Below are positions 34,208 to 44,188 of a stretch of 64,000 nt of DNA, piece by piece (positions within the stretch are counted from its first letter, which is position 1; the number at the start of each line of letters is the position of its first letter). A model generated the notes under the pieces. That model was not told the DNA's origin and did not search any database. It saw only the letters and a list, made by a program, of their open reading frames with translations. Origin of the DNA: Domibacillus indicus (GTDB lineage Bacteria > Bacillota > Bacilli > Bacillales > Domibacillaceae); contig NZ_LAJB01000017.1 of NCBI RefSeq assembly GCF_000970685.1, forward strand, positions 61,926 through 125,925. Reading direction: 5' to 3'. The translations under genes and the position numbers were made by a program.

Positions 34208-36241
34208 ATGCTGAACTACCTGCATGATTTTCCGTCAATTGCCCGTGCCATTGACCAGCGCTTTTCCATCTCTGTTACAGACTGTAACGGTATCATTTTG
34301 TGTGTGAATGACAAGTTTTGTAAGCTTTCAAAATATGAGCGCCATGAAATTATCGGGCAGAAGCATTCAATGTTTGATTCCGGATTGCTCCCTGATGGCC
34401 ACTTTCAGGATATGTGGGAATCATTAACGCAGGGAAAGGTATGGCAGAGCGAAGTACACAACCGTGCGAAAGACGGGACAATTTACAGTATTAATGCTAC
34501 GGTTGTGCCTGTGCAGGACGAAAACAGCCGCCTGTTAAAATATATTTCGATCGACGCTGATATTACAGATAAATTCCAAATGGAAGAAGCGCTGAAAAAA
34601 GCGCTGAAAAACGATTTTTGGACAACTGTAAAAAATTTGCAGAATGCTGTTTTTAAATATAAAGAAAATGAGGAAGGCCGCCTTACTCTTACAATGCTCG
34701 AAGGCAAACTAGTTGAAAAGATAGGCGTTCCTGATGACTGGAAGCGTGAGCGCCTCCTGGAAACTATGCCTTCAAAGCGCATATTTGATTATTTATCAGG
34801 CTATTTTCGCCGCGGTTTGGCGGGCGAAGAGGTGCATTTTGAATTAAATATGCCACAATTTACCCTTCTTATTTATCTGTCTCCTCTCTTTGAAGATGGA
34901 AGAGTAACGGAAGTAGTCGGCACCGCTATTGACATTACCGAGCGAAAAGAAAGTGAAAGACAGGTAAAGAAAATGGCTCATTATGATGATTTAACCAGTC
35001 TTCCCAACCGCCGGCTGTTTCAAAAAAAACTCGGCAAAGCATTAACCGCTTCTGAAAAAAACGGTGAATCTTTTGCTGTTATGTTTCTCGACCTGGACCG
35101 CTTTAAAAATATTAATGACACATTGGGCCATAATAACGGCGATCTTTTGCTGAAGAAGGTGGCGGACCGCCTGCAGCATTGCATCCGGCAAACAGACACC
35201 GCTGCCCGGCTGGGCGGGGACGAATATGCTATTTTGCTTCCATCAATTAAACGTAAAGAAGCGGAATTAATTGCCAGGCGTATTTGTGAAGAAATGAATC
35301 ATTTTTTTCTCATAGAAAAGCTTGATATTTTTATTAGTACCAGCATTGGCATTAGCATGTATCCAGACGATGGAGCGAATGCAGAGACGCTTATACGCAA
35401 TGCGGATGCCGCTATGTATTTCGCAAAAGAAAGCGGCAAAAACAATTATCAGTTTTTCACAAGTGACTTGCATCGTAATATAAGCGAAAGAATGATGCTA
35501 GAAAGAGAACTGCATCGTGCGATCGAGGAACAGCAGTTTCATTTGGTATATCAGCCTCAGGTTGATATTGCTTCCAATAAAATTATCGGAGCTGAAGCAT
35601 TGCTGCGTTGGAATCATCCGGAAACCGGGTTTATTTCTCCGGCAGATTTTATCCCGCTTGCAGAAGAAACGGGGCTTATCATCCCAATTGGCACATGGGT
35701 TCTGGAACACGCCTGTAAACAAAACAAAGCATGGCAGGATGCGGGCCTGAATCCGATTCGCATAAGTGTGAATGTATCGCTCCGGCAGTTTATGCAGCAT
35801 AACTTCGTTGAGGAAGTGGAGCGAATTCTTGAGCGGACCGGCCTGGCACCCGAGTGGCTCGATATTGAGATTACGGAAAGCATGACAGCTGACGTCTCTT
35901 ACGCGCAGAAAATATTAAATCGGCTGCACAGCCTTGGTATCCATATCAGTATTGATGATTTTGGAACCGGATATAGCTCACTCAGCTATTTAAGCAGTTT
36001 TCCAATTACCAGGCTGAAAATTGATCAGTCTTTTGTGAGCGATTTAACTGAAAACCGGCAGGCAATTGTGAAAACGATTATCGATCTTGCCCAGAACCTC
36101 AACTTAAATGTAATTGCCGAGGGAGTAGAATCAAAAGAACAGGCACGGCTTTTAATGGCATTAAAATGTGAAGAAGCACAGGGCTATTTATACGCAAAGC
36201 CGCTTTCTTCTGAAGAAATGAAAAAAAGGCTGTTCAACTAA
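34208..36241 (+). CDS. PAS-GGDEF-EAL protein (c-di-GMP turnover)
   Basis: 677 residues with no membrane segment: N-terminal PAS (FSISVTDCNGIILCVND), a second sensor region, GGDEF domain with GGDEY active loop and an RQTD inhibitory I-site five residues before it, then an EAL domain with EALLRW, ITESMTAD and DDFGTGYSSLSYL. The key phosphodiesterase acidic residues are present, so both synthesis and hydrolysis of c-di-GMP are possible. The ATG at 34208 lies 9 nt after AAAGG; a TTG at 34199 is too close. Confidence 0.92.
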   Translation: MLNYLHDFPSIARAIDQRFSISVTDCNGIILCVNDKFCKLSKYERHEIIGQKHSMFDSGLLPDGHFQDMWESLTQGKVWQSEVHNRAKDGTIYSINATVVPVQDENSRLLKYISIDADITDKFQMEEALKKALKNDFWTTVKNLQNAVFKYKENEEGRLTLTMLEGKLVEKIGVPDDWKRERLLETMPSKRIFDYLSGYFRRGLAGEEVHFELNMPQFTLLIYLSPLFEDGRVTEVVGTAIDITERKESERQVKKMAHYDDLTSLPNRRLFQKKLGKALTASEKNGESFAVMFLDLDRFKNINDTLGHNNGDLLLKKVADRLQHCIRQTDTAARLGGDEYAILLPSIKRKEAELIARRICEEMNHFFLIEKLDIFISTSIGISMYPDDGANAETLIRNADAAMYFAKESGKNNYQFFTSDLHRNISERMMLERELHRAIEEQQFHLVYQPQVDIASNKIIGAEALLRWNHPETGFISPADFIPLAEETGLIIPIGTWVLEHACKQNKAWQDAGLNPIRISVNVSLRQFMQHNFVEEVERILERTGLAPEWLDIEITESMTADVSYAQKILNRLHSLGIHISIDDFGTGYSSLSYLSSFPITRLKIDQSFVSDLTENRQAIVKTIIDLAQNLNLNVIAEGVESKEQARLLMALKCEEAQGYLYAKPLSSEEMKKRLFN

Positions 36242-36258
36242 TTTTAACAGCCTTTTTT
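36222..36258. terminator. Bidirectional terminator
   Basis: Stem AAAAAAAGGCTGTT / AACAGCCTTTTTT around the stop of the GGDEF-EAL gene, shared with the convergent lipoprotein gene. Confidence 0.8.
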
Positions 36259-36727
36259 ATTGAGCCCTCGCGGTGCGCTCTATCGAGTTATTTACTGTAT
36301 ACCATTTGTCGTCCGCACTGTATCCATTCGTTTGTCCGGCCATTTGATCACGGGAAAAATAATAAAGCGGATACCCTTTATAAGTAGATTGCTTTTCACC
36401 TGTATCCGGCCTTGTGATCACGCCAAAATCCGATTTGCTGAATCCTTCAGGCACTTTACTTGAGCCAAGATAAAAAGGCGGCCACTCCTCCAGGCAATGA
36501 TTGGTGCAGGAAGATATCCCTTTTTCATCATTCAGATAGTAATAAAGAGTCATGCCTGCTGAATCAGCTAAATACTGTCCCGTTTCTTCTTTTTTCATAA
36601 TACGAAGCGGCTCTGTAGGATTTTGAGCTGCATCCTGAGGCTCGTTGATTGGTGCCGACATATCTTCAGGTGCTTCATCCGCCATACAGCCGGCAAGCAA
36701 TAGAACGAGAAAGAACCATTTCCACAT
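36257..36727 (-). CDS. Secreted lipoprotein with repeated Yx(F/W/Y)xxD motifs
   Basis: 156-residue lipoprotein (FFLVLLLAGC lipobox). Two repeats read LADSAGMTLYYYLNDEKG and YKGYPLYYFSRDQ, with CTNHCLEEWPPF between, the pattern of the COG4315 lipoprotein family. Function of the family is unclear. AAGGGGG is correctly spaced for the ATG at 36727; an ATG 3 codons earlier overlaps it. A parS site lies 54 bp upstream. Confidence 0.82.
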   Translation of the reverse strand: MWKWFFLVLLLAGCMADEAPEDMSAPINEPQDAAQNPTEPLRIMKKEETGQYLADSAGMTLYYYLNDEKGISSCTNHCLEEWPPFYLGSSKVPEGFSKSDFGVITRPDTGEKQSTYKGYPLYYFSRDQMAGQTNGYSADDKWYTVNNSIERTARAQ

Positions 36728-36781
36728 TTTGTCCATCCCCCTTTTTTAGAAGGATGTCCATAAAAAGCATAGTTTATTCTT

Positions 36782-36797
36782 TGTTTCACGTGAAACA
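36782..36797. promoter_or_regulatory. parS centromere site 1
   Basis: TGTTTCACGTGAAACA is a perfect 16-bp palindrome matching the ParB/Spo0J parS consensus. These sites cluster around the replication origin and load ParB and condensin. The rest of the gap 36798-36996 shows nothing else recognisable. Confidence 0.9.
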
Positions 36798-36996
36798 TCC
36801 AGCGAAATTTGATTACTTTACTTGAATAATATACGCTGTATGTATGGAAATATAAGGATTTAATTCACGGGGTTAATGTTTCTGACTGCTTTTCAGTTAA
36901 AGCTGTTTGCTGCATCAGGAGTTTTTTCTTCTAAATGAATGAAGATAGGTCCGCAAAACAGGAAATCATTTTGCCTGGCTCTTAACTGTGCAATGT

Positions 36997-37482
36997 TCAT
37001 TGCGTGATCTTTTTTAAAATAAACGGGATATACTGCTTCTCTTCTTCAATATAAAACGTCCGGTGAGGAGTAATCAGCAGAGGAACCCAGCTGATCACAC
37101 ATTGAATGTTTTCAAGCTCCAGGAGAGGCAGGTCCTCTTCAGTCCGTATCAGCACTGCCTTCGGGTAAGATTCCTTTTTATATCCTTCTACAAAAATACA
37201 GTCAACTGGAAAAAGACTGTATAGCGCAAGAATATCCTTGAGCTTCCAGCTTTCCCTGGGGATGTTTAGCTGCAGGACTCCATCTCCTTCTACACCAGCA
37301 ATCAAAGCTCCTGCCTGATGATGCCGGTCACTATCTTTTGAATAATCCGGCACACCGCCATGGCCATGGTGCTTGATTGCGGCAGCCTTCACTCCAAGGT
37401 CTGAAGCAGCCCGTATTAATTTTTCCATTAACGTTGTTTTGCCGCTATTTTGATAGCCCACAATTTGAAACACATTTTTCAT
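36997..37482 (-). CDS. mobB: Molybdopterin-guanine dinucleotide biosynthesis protein B
   Basis: 161-residue P-loop GTPase with Walker A GYQNSGKTT near the N-terminus and KHHGHGG after the first domain, typical of MobB. GGAGG stands 8 nt before the ATG at 37482, so the longer frame is rejected. It is divergent from mobA across 41 bp. It supports insertion of the guanylated molybdenum cofactor into enzymes such as the nitrate reductase encoded nearby. Confidence 0.9.
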   Translation of the reverse strand: MKNVFQIVGYQNSGKTTLMEKLIRAASDLGVKAAAIKHHGHGGVPDYSKDSDRHHQAGALIAGVEGDGVLQLNIPRESWKLKDILALYSLFPVDCIFVEGYKKESYPKAVLIRTEEDLPLLELENIQCVISWVPLLITPHRTFYIEEEKQYIPFILKKITQ

Positions 37483-37523
37483 ATCGAATACCTCCGCGTT
37501 ATAATGAAAGTGGGAGTGATAAA

Positions 37524-38102
37524 ATGAATACAGCCGGTATTGTACTTGCGGGGGGACAGTCTTCAAGATACGGACGCCCCAAGATGTTTGAAAGACACAA
37601 TGGGAAACCTTTTTATCAATACAGTGTTGAGGCGCTTGCCGCCAATGGCCTTCAGCCTGTTATTGTTTCAACAAATCACCTTCTGGCAGGCCAATTTACA
37701 ACAGAAGGCATTGAACTTGTGATTGAAAATGATCTATACAATGGCCCCCTTTTTGCCATTCATCATGTTATGAAACAATATGAAGAGCCGGAATGGTTTT
37801 TTGTGCTTTCTGCGGATATTCCGTTTGTTACAGGCACATTTGTTGATCAGCTGCTTCTGCACCGCCACTCTGATTATAACGCCATTGTACCGGTTCAAGG
37901 GGGAAAATTACAGCCGCTTCTCGCTCTTTACCACCGCCGTTGTCTTCCTGTCATGGACACTGTGTTAAATAAAAACAAGCGAAGCTTAATGTCTCTCTTA
38001 CAAAATACAAATTTCAAAACTATTCCATTTAATAATAATGAACAATATTTTATTAATATAAACACAGAAATGGATTTTGTGGAACATAAAGGGATAAACT
38101 AA
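37524..38102 (+). CDS. mobA: Molybdenum cofactor guanylyltransferase
   Basis: 192-residue nucleotidyltransferase with the N-terminal signature AGIVLAGGQSSRYGRPK and the metal Asp in VLSADIPFV. MobA adds GMP to molybdopterin to give the MGD cofactor needed by NasC. GGGAGTGA precedes the ATG. Convergent with nasC. Confidence 0.9.
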   Translation: MNTAGIVLAGGQSSRYGRPKMFERHNGKPFYQYSVEALAANGLQPVIVSTNHLLAGQFTTEGIELVIENDLYNGPLFAIHHVMKQYEEPEWFFVLSADIPFVTGTFVDQLLLHRHSDYNAIVPVQGGKLQPLLALYHRRCLPVMDTVLNKNKRSLMSLLQNTNFKTIPFNNNEQYFININTEMDFVEHKGIN

Positions 38103-38133
38103 AAAACACAGCCCAAATCGGGCTGTGTTTTTT
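38101..38133. terminator. Bidirectional terminator between mobA and nasC
   Basis: Perfect 14-bp stem AAAAAACACAGCCC / GGGCTGTGTTTTTT with a 5-nt loop. Confidence 0.88.
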
Positions 38134-40213
38134 AAGAAATAAGAGGAGCAACTGCTACAGCACATACTTTAAATCCTGGCATCTTACAGGCGGGGTCCAG
38201 CTCCTCGCTCGTCAGTTTATTAATATTTTGGATTCCGTCCCAATGCATTGGCACAAAAACGGTGTCTTCACGGATCGAAGCAGTCAGCCTGCTCCGCACA
38301 ATAATTTCACCTCGTTTTGATTGCACTTTGACAAGCGTGTCATCCTGTATATGAAGACTGCGGGCCGTTTTCGGATGAATCTCAATAAAGGATTCAAACT
38401 GGCGCGCTTCAAGCGTGGGGCTTTTATGTGTCTGCACTCCTGTTAAGTAATGCCCGAGCACCCGGCCGGTTGTTAAGTGAAGCGGATATGCCGCTTCTGC
38501 TCGTTCTTTCGGAAAATGATTCGGCACGGGAATCAGCTCGGCTTTGCCATCAGGCCGCGGAAACGAGGTCTCAAATAACCGCTTTTCACCCGGGTGGTCC
38601 AGTGCCGGACAGGGCCAGTAAATTCCTTCTTCCTCGCGGAGCCGGCCGTACGTAATGCCGTAATAATCGGCAATACCTCCACGGCTGGCAGCCCGAAGTT
38701 CTTCAAAAATATCTTCCGCATTTGCATAAGGAAAATGGGACCCTTTTCCAAGAGCAGCTGCCAGACCGGACAGCACTTCCCAGTCCTGCTTCGCCAGGCC
38801 GGGCGGCAGGCATGCCGCTTCCCGCAGCAAAACCCTTCCTTCTAAATTCGTTAATGTACCCGTATTTTCTAGATAAGCAGCTGTCGGCAAAATAATATCT
38901 GCCAGCCGGGCTGTTTCCGAAAAGTGCATATCTGCAGCAACAAAAAAGTCAAGCTTTCGAATTCCTTCTTCCACAAAATTGGCGTTCGGATTAGAAACAA
39001 TCGGATTCGAACCCATTAAAAAGAGAGCCCGAATTTCCTGCCTGTGGACTTTTTCCATCATTTCATAAGCAGAAACACCTTTACCGGGAAGTTCCTCCGG
39101 CTGGAGACCCCACACTTTTGCTATATAAGCACGATCTTCATCGTTTTCAATCGAGCGGTAGCCGGGCAGCTGATCCGCTTTTTGGCCATGCTCGCGGCCT
39201 CCCTGGCCGTTTGCCTGGCCTGTCACCGCTCCGTAGCCGCTTCCCGGCTTGCCAATTTTCCCGGTTGCAAGCAAAATATTAATAAAATTCCGGACGGCCA
39301 TAGAACCATCGGTTTGCTGCTCCACACCGCGGGCTGTTAAAATCATTCCGGAGGCGGCTTCTCCAAACCGGCGGCCTGCTTCCTCAATATCTTCTTTCGG
39401 AACCCCTGTAATAGACGAAATTTCGTCCAGGCTGATAGAATCTATATGGGATTTTACATGATCAAAACCGGTCGTACGCTTTTCTATAAATAGTTCATCG
39501 GCATAACCGCCATCCAGAATAACCTTCAACAGGCCATTGGCAAGAGCCGCATCCATTCCCGGTTTTACTTTTAAATGAAGGTCGGCTATTTGGGCAGTCG
39601 CTGTATAACGGGGATCAATAACAATGATGAAAGCACCATTTTCTTTTGCATCGTTAAAATAAGGCATTAATGTTGGCTGGCACTCGGCAATATTGGTCCC
39701 CGCCAGAATCAGGCACTCCGACTGCCTCACTTCTGAAAGAGGATTGGTCAGTCCCCTGTCCACACCAAACGCTTTATTGCCTGCTGCAGCGGCAGCCGAC
39801 ATACAAAAACGGCCATTATAATCAATATATCTTGTTTTTAATGCTACACGGGCAAACTTTCCAAGCGCATATGATGTTTCATTTGTCAGTGAGCCTCCGC
39901 CGTAAACGCCAATGGCGTCATAGCCAAATTCATTTTGCAGCTCATGAAATTTCTCAGTAATCCGCGCATAGGCTTCTTCCCATGATACAGGAACAAATTT
40001 CCCATCCTTTTTCATTAACGGTTCCGTAATCCTCTCTCCGCTCAATGCATGCTGATACGCGTTCATTCCCTTAATACAAAGACGGCCCTCTGAAGCAGCG
40101 TTTTGTTTTGGTTCCACTTCATACGTTTTTGTGCCGGATTCTACTTTTTCAATAATCGTCATTTTGCATTGAACACTGCAAAAGGGACATTGCGTTTCCA
40201 TAACTGTATCCAT
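38132..40213 (-). CDS. nasC: Assimilatory nitrate reductase catalytic subunit
   Basis: 693-residue molybdopterin oxidoreductase. The N-terminal cysteines (CPFCSVQC and GRLCIKG) bind a [4Fe-4S] cluster, and the C-terminal molydopterin dinucleotide domain includes HLTTGRVLGHYLTG. It reduces nitrate to nitrite in the cytoplasm using electrons from NasB. AGGTGA precedes the ATG; it starts 13 bp after nasB. No twin-arginine signal, as expected for an assimilatory enzyme. Confidence 0.93.
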   Translation of the reverse strand: MDTVMETQCPFCSVQCKMTIIEKVESGTKTYEVEPKQNAASEGRLCIKGMNAYQHALSGERITEPLMKKDGKFVPVSWEEAYARITEKFHELQNEFGYDAIGVYGGGSLTNETSYALGKFARVALKTRYIDYNGRFCMSAAAAAGNKAFGVDRGLTNPLSEVRQSECLILAGTNIAECQPTLMPYFNDAKENGAFIIVIDPRYTATAQIADLHLKVKPGMDAALANGLLKVILDGGYADELFIEKRTTGFDHVKSHIDSISLDEISSITGVPKEDIEEAGRRFGEAASGMILTARGVEQQTDGSMAVRNFINILLATGKIGKPGSGYGAVTGQANGQGGREHGQKADQLPGYRSIENDEDRAYIAKVWGLQPEELPGKGVSAYEMMEKVHRQEIRALFLMGSNPIVSNPNANFVEEGIRKLDFFVAADMHFSETARLADIILPTAAYLENTGTLTNLEGRVLLREAACLPPGLAKQDWEVLSGLAAALGKGSHFPYANAEDIFEELRAASRGGIADYYGITYGRLREEEGIYWPCPALDHPGEKRLFETSFPRPDGKAELIPVPNHFPKERAEAAYPLHLTTGRVLGHYLTGVQTHKSPTLEARQFESFIEIHPKTARSLHIQDDTLVKVQSKRGEIIVRSRLTASIREDTVFVPMHWDGIQNINKLTSEELDPACKMPGFKVCAVAVAPLIS

Positions 40214-40226
40214 CTTTTCACCTGCT

Positions 40227-42491
40227 TTAAAAGGCTGCGGCTGCCTGTTTATTTTTCACTTCTTCTGCTGATCCTTTTCGCTTTAACATTTCTTCCCGAA
40301 TAAATGTGATACCAAGACGATCACGCCATTTTTCGGTTGATTCGCCGTAAAAAGCGGTTTCATGGTAGTAGGAAAGCAGCACTTCCGTCATGCGGATTGT
40401 TTCTTCTTCCTGCATACCGGAATACAGCCGCTCGCCTTCCGCATATAACTCCCAGCCTCCCGGAGCACCGAGCAATCCAACATTTGCCTGAAGTGCCTTT
40501 GCTTCATCACGAAGGCCGGATGAAACAGCAATCACCAGCCGTGCCGGAAAAATATATGATTTTAGTTTTTCTTCTAGTCTCTTTCCAAGACCAAGTGAAT
40601 CCTGAAAAGCATCTTTTACATACTGAATGCCTGCACAGGTGCCAACCGCGCGCAATTCCTCTCCATAGAGAGGTGCCGATACGGAAAGTTCCTCTCTCAC
40701 AGCACGGATGTCTTTTCCTTTTATTCCATATAGTTCTATCCGGGGGCCTTCTGCCAGCTTTACAAGTGGAACATTGTATTTTTCTACTGTATCTGCAATG
40801 CTTCGGAGCTGCTTTGCGCCGGTAATCCCTCCACAAATCCGGGGAGCGGCCATATATGTGCCGTCCGGCTGCGGCTTTTCTTTAATATCTGGCAGGCTGC
40901 GGCTGTACCTTCCTCTGTAATACTGAATAGCAGGACGGCATATTTCACAGCCCGTTTCGGTCTTCCAATGAAGACGCCTCATCAGCTGTTCTTCTGATTC
41001 GTTTGCATAAAGCTGAACCGTTTCAATTATGTCGGCATGATCCGCTTCTGTGCAGGCGCAAACAGCCTCTTTTGCACTGACTTCCGCTCCATTCCGCTTT
41101 ACAAAGTCAAGAATGTCTGCCACAACCGGGCGGCAGCCTCCACAGGAGCTGGATGCTTTTGTACATGATTTAATGTCGTCAACACTATTTAATTCCTGCT
41201 CACACACAGCACGGGTGATGGTTCCTTTCGAGACACTGTTACAAGTACATACAATATCATGATCGGCCATTGAGGCAATACGCTCATCCTTGTTTCCAGG
41301 AGTGCTGTTCATTTCTTTTTCTAAAGCTGTGTAATCCGTTTTCTTTTGAATCATGCCCAGCAGTCTGGCACTTTCAGAAATATCGCCAAACAGGACGGCG
41401 CCAGCTATTTTTTTATTCCGGACAACAATCTTTTTATATGTGTTTTTAATCCCATCAAGCCATTGCAAAGATTGGGTTTCATCGCTGTCCATAAATTCTC
41501 CAGATGAAAAAACATCCACACCCGACACTTTTAACCGGGTTGATAAAACAGACCCCTGGTAGCCTGGATGCTCCTGTCCGCAAATATGGGCGGCAAGTGC
41601 TTTTCCCTGCTCATAAAGCGGCGCGACAAGCCCGTAAACAAAGCCCCGGTGCTCAGCGCATTCACCGACTGCATATACATTCGGAATGCTGGTCCGCATG
41701 AAGTCATCTACTACGATGGCCCGATTCACTTCAATATCCGTATTGGCTGCTATTTCTATATTTGGCCGGACACCGACAGCCATAACAATTAAGTCTGCTT
41801 CACGCCAGCTGCCATCTGAAAAACGAAGGCCTTTTACCCGTCTGTGGCCGGTAATTTCCGCCGAATGCTTTTTCAGCAGGAAATTCATTCCCTGTGCTTC
41901 CAGTTCTTTTTGAAGCATGCCGGCAGCCATGGGATCAAGCTGGCGGTCCATAATGTAATCACCAATATGAACGACATCAACCTGCATTCCCAGGTTTAAA
42001 AGACTGCGTGCTGCTTCAAGGCCAAGCAGCCCCCCTCCAATGACAATTGCTTTTTTATATTTTTTAGAGGCTTCGACCATTTTCCCACAATCATAAATGT
42101 CCCGAAATGCGGTCACGCCTTCTTTTTTCGCTCCAGGAAGCGGCAGCATAAACGGAAGAGAACCTGTGGCAATGACCAGTTCATCATATGGCACAATACG
42201 ATCCTTTGAAGAAACTACATATTTCTGTTCTGTATCGATTTGGATTACCGGGTCCCCGGTGTACAGGGTAATTTGATTCGCTTCGTACCATGACCAGTCA
42301 TTCAGGGTAATGCTTTCAATGGATGTATCGCCTTGAAGAACTTTAGACAATAAAATTCGATTGTAATTCGGATGCGGCTCTTTTCCGAATATCGTAATCT
42401 CGAATTTATCCGCATAAATGGCCAGGATTTCCTCGACTGCACGTACACCCGCCATTCCATTCCCAATTACGACCAATTTCCTTTTATTCAT
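40227..42491 (-). CDS. nasB: Assimilatory nitrate reductase electron transfer subunit
   Basis: 754 residues: FAD/NAD-binding oxidoreductase (VVIGNGMAGVRAVEE; second Rossmann GGGLLGLEAARSL), two BFD-like [2Fe-2S] domains (CTCNSVSKG...CGGC and CACTE...CEICRP), and a C-terminal sulfite/nitrite reductase-like domain. In the last, only one Cys (GTCAGIQY) of the four siroheme/[4Fe-4S] ligands of NirB remains; VSSGLRDE replaces the VSGCTREC-type motif. It should therefore carry electrons from NADH to NasC rather than reduce nitrite. GGAGG fits the ATG at 42491. Confidence 0.88.
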   Translation of the reverse strand: MNKRKLVVIGNGMAGVRAVEEILAIYADKFEITIFGKEPHPNYNRILLSKVLQGDTSIESITLNDWSWYEANQITLYTGDPVIQIDTEQKYVVSSKDRIVPYDELVIATGSLPFMLPLPGAKKEGVTAFRDIYDCGKMVEASKKYKKAIVIGGGLLGLEAARSLLNLGMQVDVVHIGDYIMDRQLDPMAAGMLQKELEAQGMNFLLKKHSAEITGHRRVKGLRFSDGSWREADLIVMAVGVRPNIEIAANTDIEVNRAIVVDDFMRTSIPNVYAVGECAEHRGFVYGLVAPLYEQGKALAAHICGQEHPGYQGSVLSTRLKVSGVDVFSSGEFMDSDETQSLQWLDGIKNTYKKIVVRNKKIAGAVLFGDISESARLLGMIQKKTDYTALEKEMNSTPGNKDERIASMADHDIVCTCNSVSKGTITRAVCEQELNSVDDIKSCTKASSSCGGCRPVVADILDFVKRNGAEVSAKEAVCACTEADHADIIETVQLYANESEEQLMRRLHWKTETGCEICRPAIQYYRGRYSRSLPDIKEKPQPDGTYMAAPRICGGITGAKQLRSIADTVEKYNVPLVKLAEGPRIELYGIKGKDIRAVREELSVSAPLYGEELRAVGTCAGIQYVKDAFQDSLGLGKRLEEKLKSYIFPARLVIAVSSGLRDEAKALQANVGLLGAPGGWELYAEGERLYSGMQEEETIRMTEVLLSYYHETAFYGESTEKWRDRLGITFIREEMLKRKGSAEEVKNKQAAAAF

Positions 42492-42664
42492 GCGTAAAAC
42501 CCTCCCTCTTTTTTTAGTCCGTCTTGAAGGCCGGGTTCCGGTGAGCCTGATTCCCTGTAAATAAATTTTGCAGAAGCCTGGCTGGTTTTCTGCAGGCATC
42601 TCCACTTATGGCTGCCGTCGGCATAAAAGCAAAAGTCGTCATTTACAACACTCCTTTTATTTCA

Positions 42665-42681
42665 TGTTAACTTATATAACA
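42665..42681. promoter_or_regulatory. TnrA/GlnR box of the nas region
   Basis: TGTTAACTTATATAACA fits TGTNA-N7-TNACA exactly. It lies in the 345-bp control region between divergent nasB and nasA and implies nitrogen-limitation control of both. The rest of the interval 42492-42836 has promoter-like AT-rich sequence but no other clear site. Confidence 0.8.
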
Positions 42682-42836
42682 CAATATAAGAGGTTTTTTT
42701 GAAAGTCAATCAGATTTTTCCGACTTTTTGAAATAATTCGTAAGGTTTTCTAACAAGTATATGGAAAGTATCTTTTATCCCTCCTACACTTACATTGAAC
42801 AGCACCATTACTTAACCATGTGAAGGAGAGGAACAA

Positions 42837-44036
42837 ATGAAATTATCAAGCCTGAAAGAGCGCGGCCATGCGCCGTCATTATTTGCGTCATTTTTATATT
42901 TTGATATTAGCTTTATGATCTGGGTTATGCTTGGAGCACTCGGTGTTTATATTACGGAAGACTTTGGCCTTTCTCCTTCTCAAAAGGGCATGATCGTTGC
43001 AATACCTACTTTAGCCGGTTCTTTCTTCCGTATTGTTCTTGGCATTTTAACGGACCGGATCGGCCCGCGCCAAACAGCCATTGGCGGTATGCTTGTCACA
43101 ATGATTCCACTGCTCTGGGGATTTTTCTTTGGACAAACAATTAATGAGCTTTACTTCATCGGTATTTTGCTCGGCGTAGCCGGAGCAAGCTTTGCTGTCG
43201 CGCTGCCTATGGCAAGCCGCTGGTATCCGCCGGAGCTGCAGGGTGTCGCCATGGGGATCGCCGGAGCCGGAAACAGCGGAACCGTACTTGCAACCCTTTT
43301 TGGTCCTCGTCTTGCGGAAGTCATCGGCTGGCATGGTGTCATGGGAGTAGCAGCTATTCCGCTTGCACTTGTGTTTATTACGTATATTTTAATAGCCAAA
43401 AATCCGCCGAATCAGCCTGCGCCGCAGCCAATTATCAATTACTTTAAAGTATTCAATCAAAAGGATACCTGGTATTTCTGCCTGCTTTACAGCGTTACCT
43501 TCGGAGGATTTGTGGGGCTGACAAGCTTCTTAAGCATTTTCTTTGTAGACCAGTATGGCCTGTCTAAAGTCCGGGCAGGCGACTTCCTGACTCTGTGCGT
43601 GATTGCAGGAAGCCTGTTCCGTCCGGTAGGCGGCATGATCGCCGACAAAATTGGCGGTGCAAAGCTGCTGAACGTCTTGTTTGTCGCTGTTGCCCTTACT
43701 ATGTTCGGGGTAAGTACCCTTCCCTCCCTGCCCGTTGTGATTGCCCTGCTGTTTTTAGGCATGATGGCTCTTGGAATGGGCAACGGTGCGGTTTTCCAGC
43801 TCGTCCCTCAGCGCTTCCAAAAAGAAATTGGAATGGTAACAGGAATTGTTGGCGCAGCCGGCGGTGTTGGCGGTTTTCTTTTACCAAACATTTTGGGAAC
43901 GCTAAAGCAGGTAACCGGCACATACGCTTCCGGCTTTATGGTTTATGCAGCAATTGGAATTGCGGCATTAATTTTATTGGTTATTGCGCAGATTTCATGG
44001 CGCAAAGCATATGCGCTAAAAGAAGAGTCTGCATAA
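42837..44036 (+). CDS. nasA: Nitrate/nitrite transporter (NarK/NasA type MFS)
   Basis: 399-residue 12-TM MFS protein with nitrate signature glycine stretches ([18 protein letters not shown] and [15 protein letters not shown]). It imports nitrate for the divergent nasBC genes. GGAGAGGA precedes the ATG. A strong terminator follows. Confidence 0.92.
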   Translation: MKLSSLKERGHAPSLFASFLYFDISFMIWVMLGALGVYITEDFGLSPSQKGMIVAIPTLAGSFFRIVLGILTDRIGPRQTAIGGMLVTMIPLLWGFFFGQTINELYFIGILLGVAGASFAVALPMASRWYPPELQGVAMGIAGAGNSGTVLATLFGPRLAEVIGWHGVMGVAAIPLALVFITYILIAKNPPNQPAPQPIINYFKVFNQKDTWYFCLLYSVTFGGFVGLTSFLSIFFVDQYGLSKVRAGDFLTLCVIAGSLFRPVGGMIADKIGGAKLLNVLFVAVALTMFGVSTLPSLPVVIALLFLGMMALGMGNGAVFQLVPQRFQKEIGMVTGIVGAAGGVGGFLLPNILGTLKQVTGTYASGFMVYAAIGIAALILLVIAQISWRKAYALKEESA

Positions 44037-44094
44037 GAAGAGTGACAGCCGCTTAGCCATGGATATTTCCGGCTCTAGCTTACTGCAGCACTTT

Positions 44095-44138
44095 AAAAAG
44101 CGGCCGGTCCGATATTGAAATCGGACTGGCCGCTTTTT
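44095..44138 (+). terminator. Terminator after nasA
   Basis: Long stem AAAAAGCGGCC-GTCCGAT / ATCGGAC-GGCCGCTTTTT with one mismatch. Confidence 0.88.
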
Positions 44139-44188
44139 GCTTTGTCAAAAGCTGGCATGGGAAAAGAGTCATATAATAAGGAAAGGAC

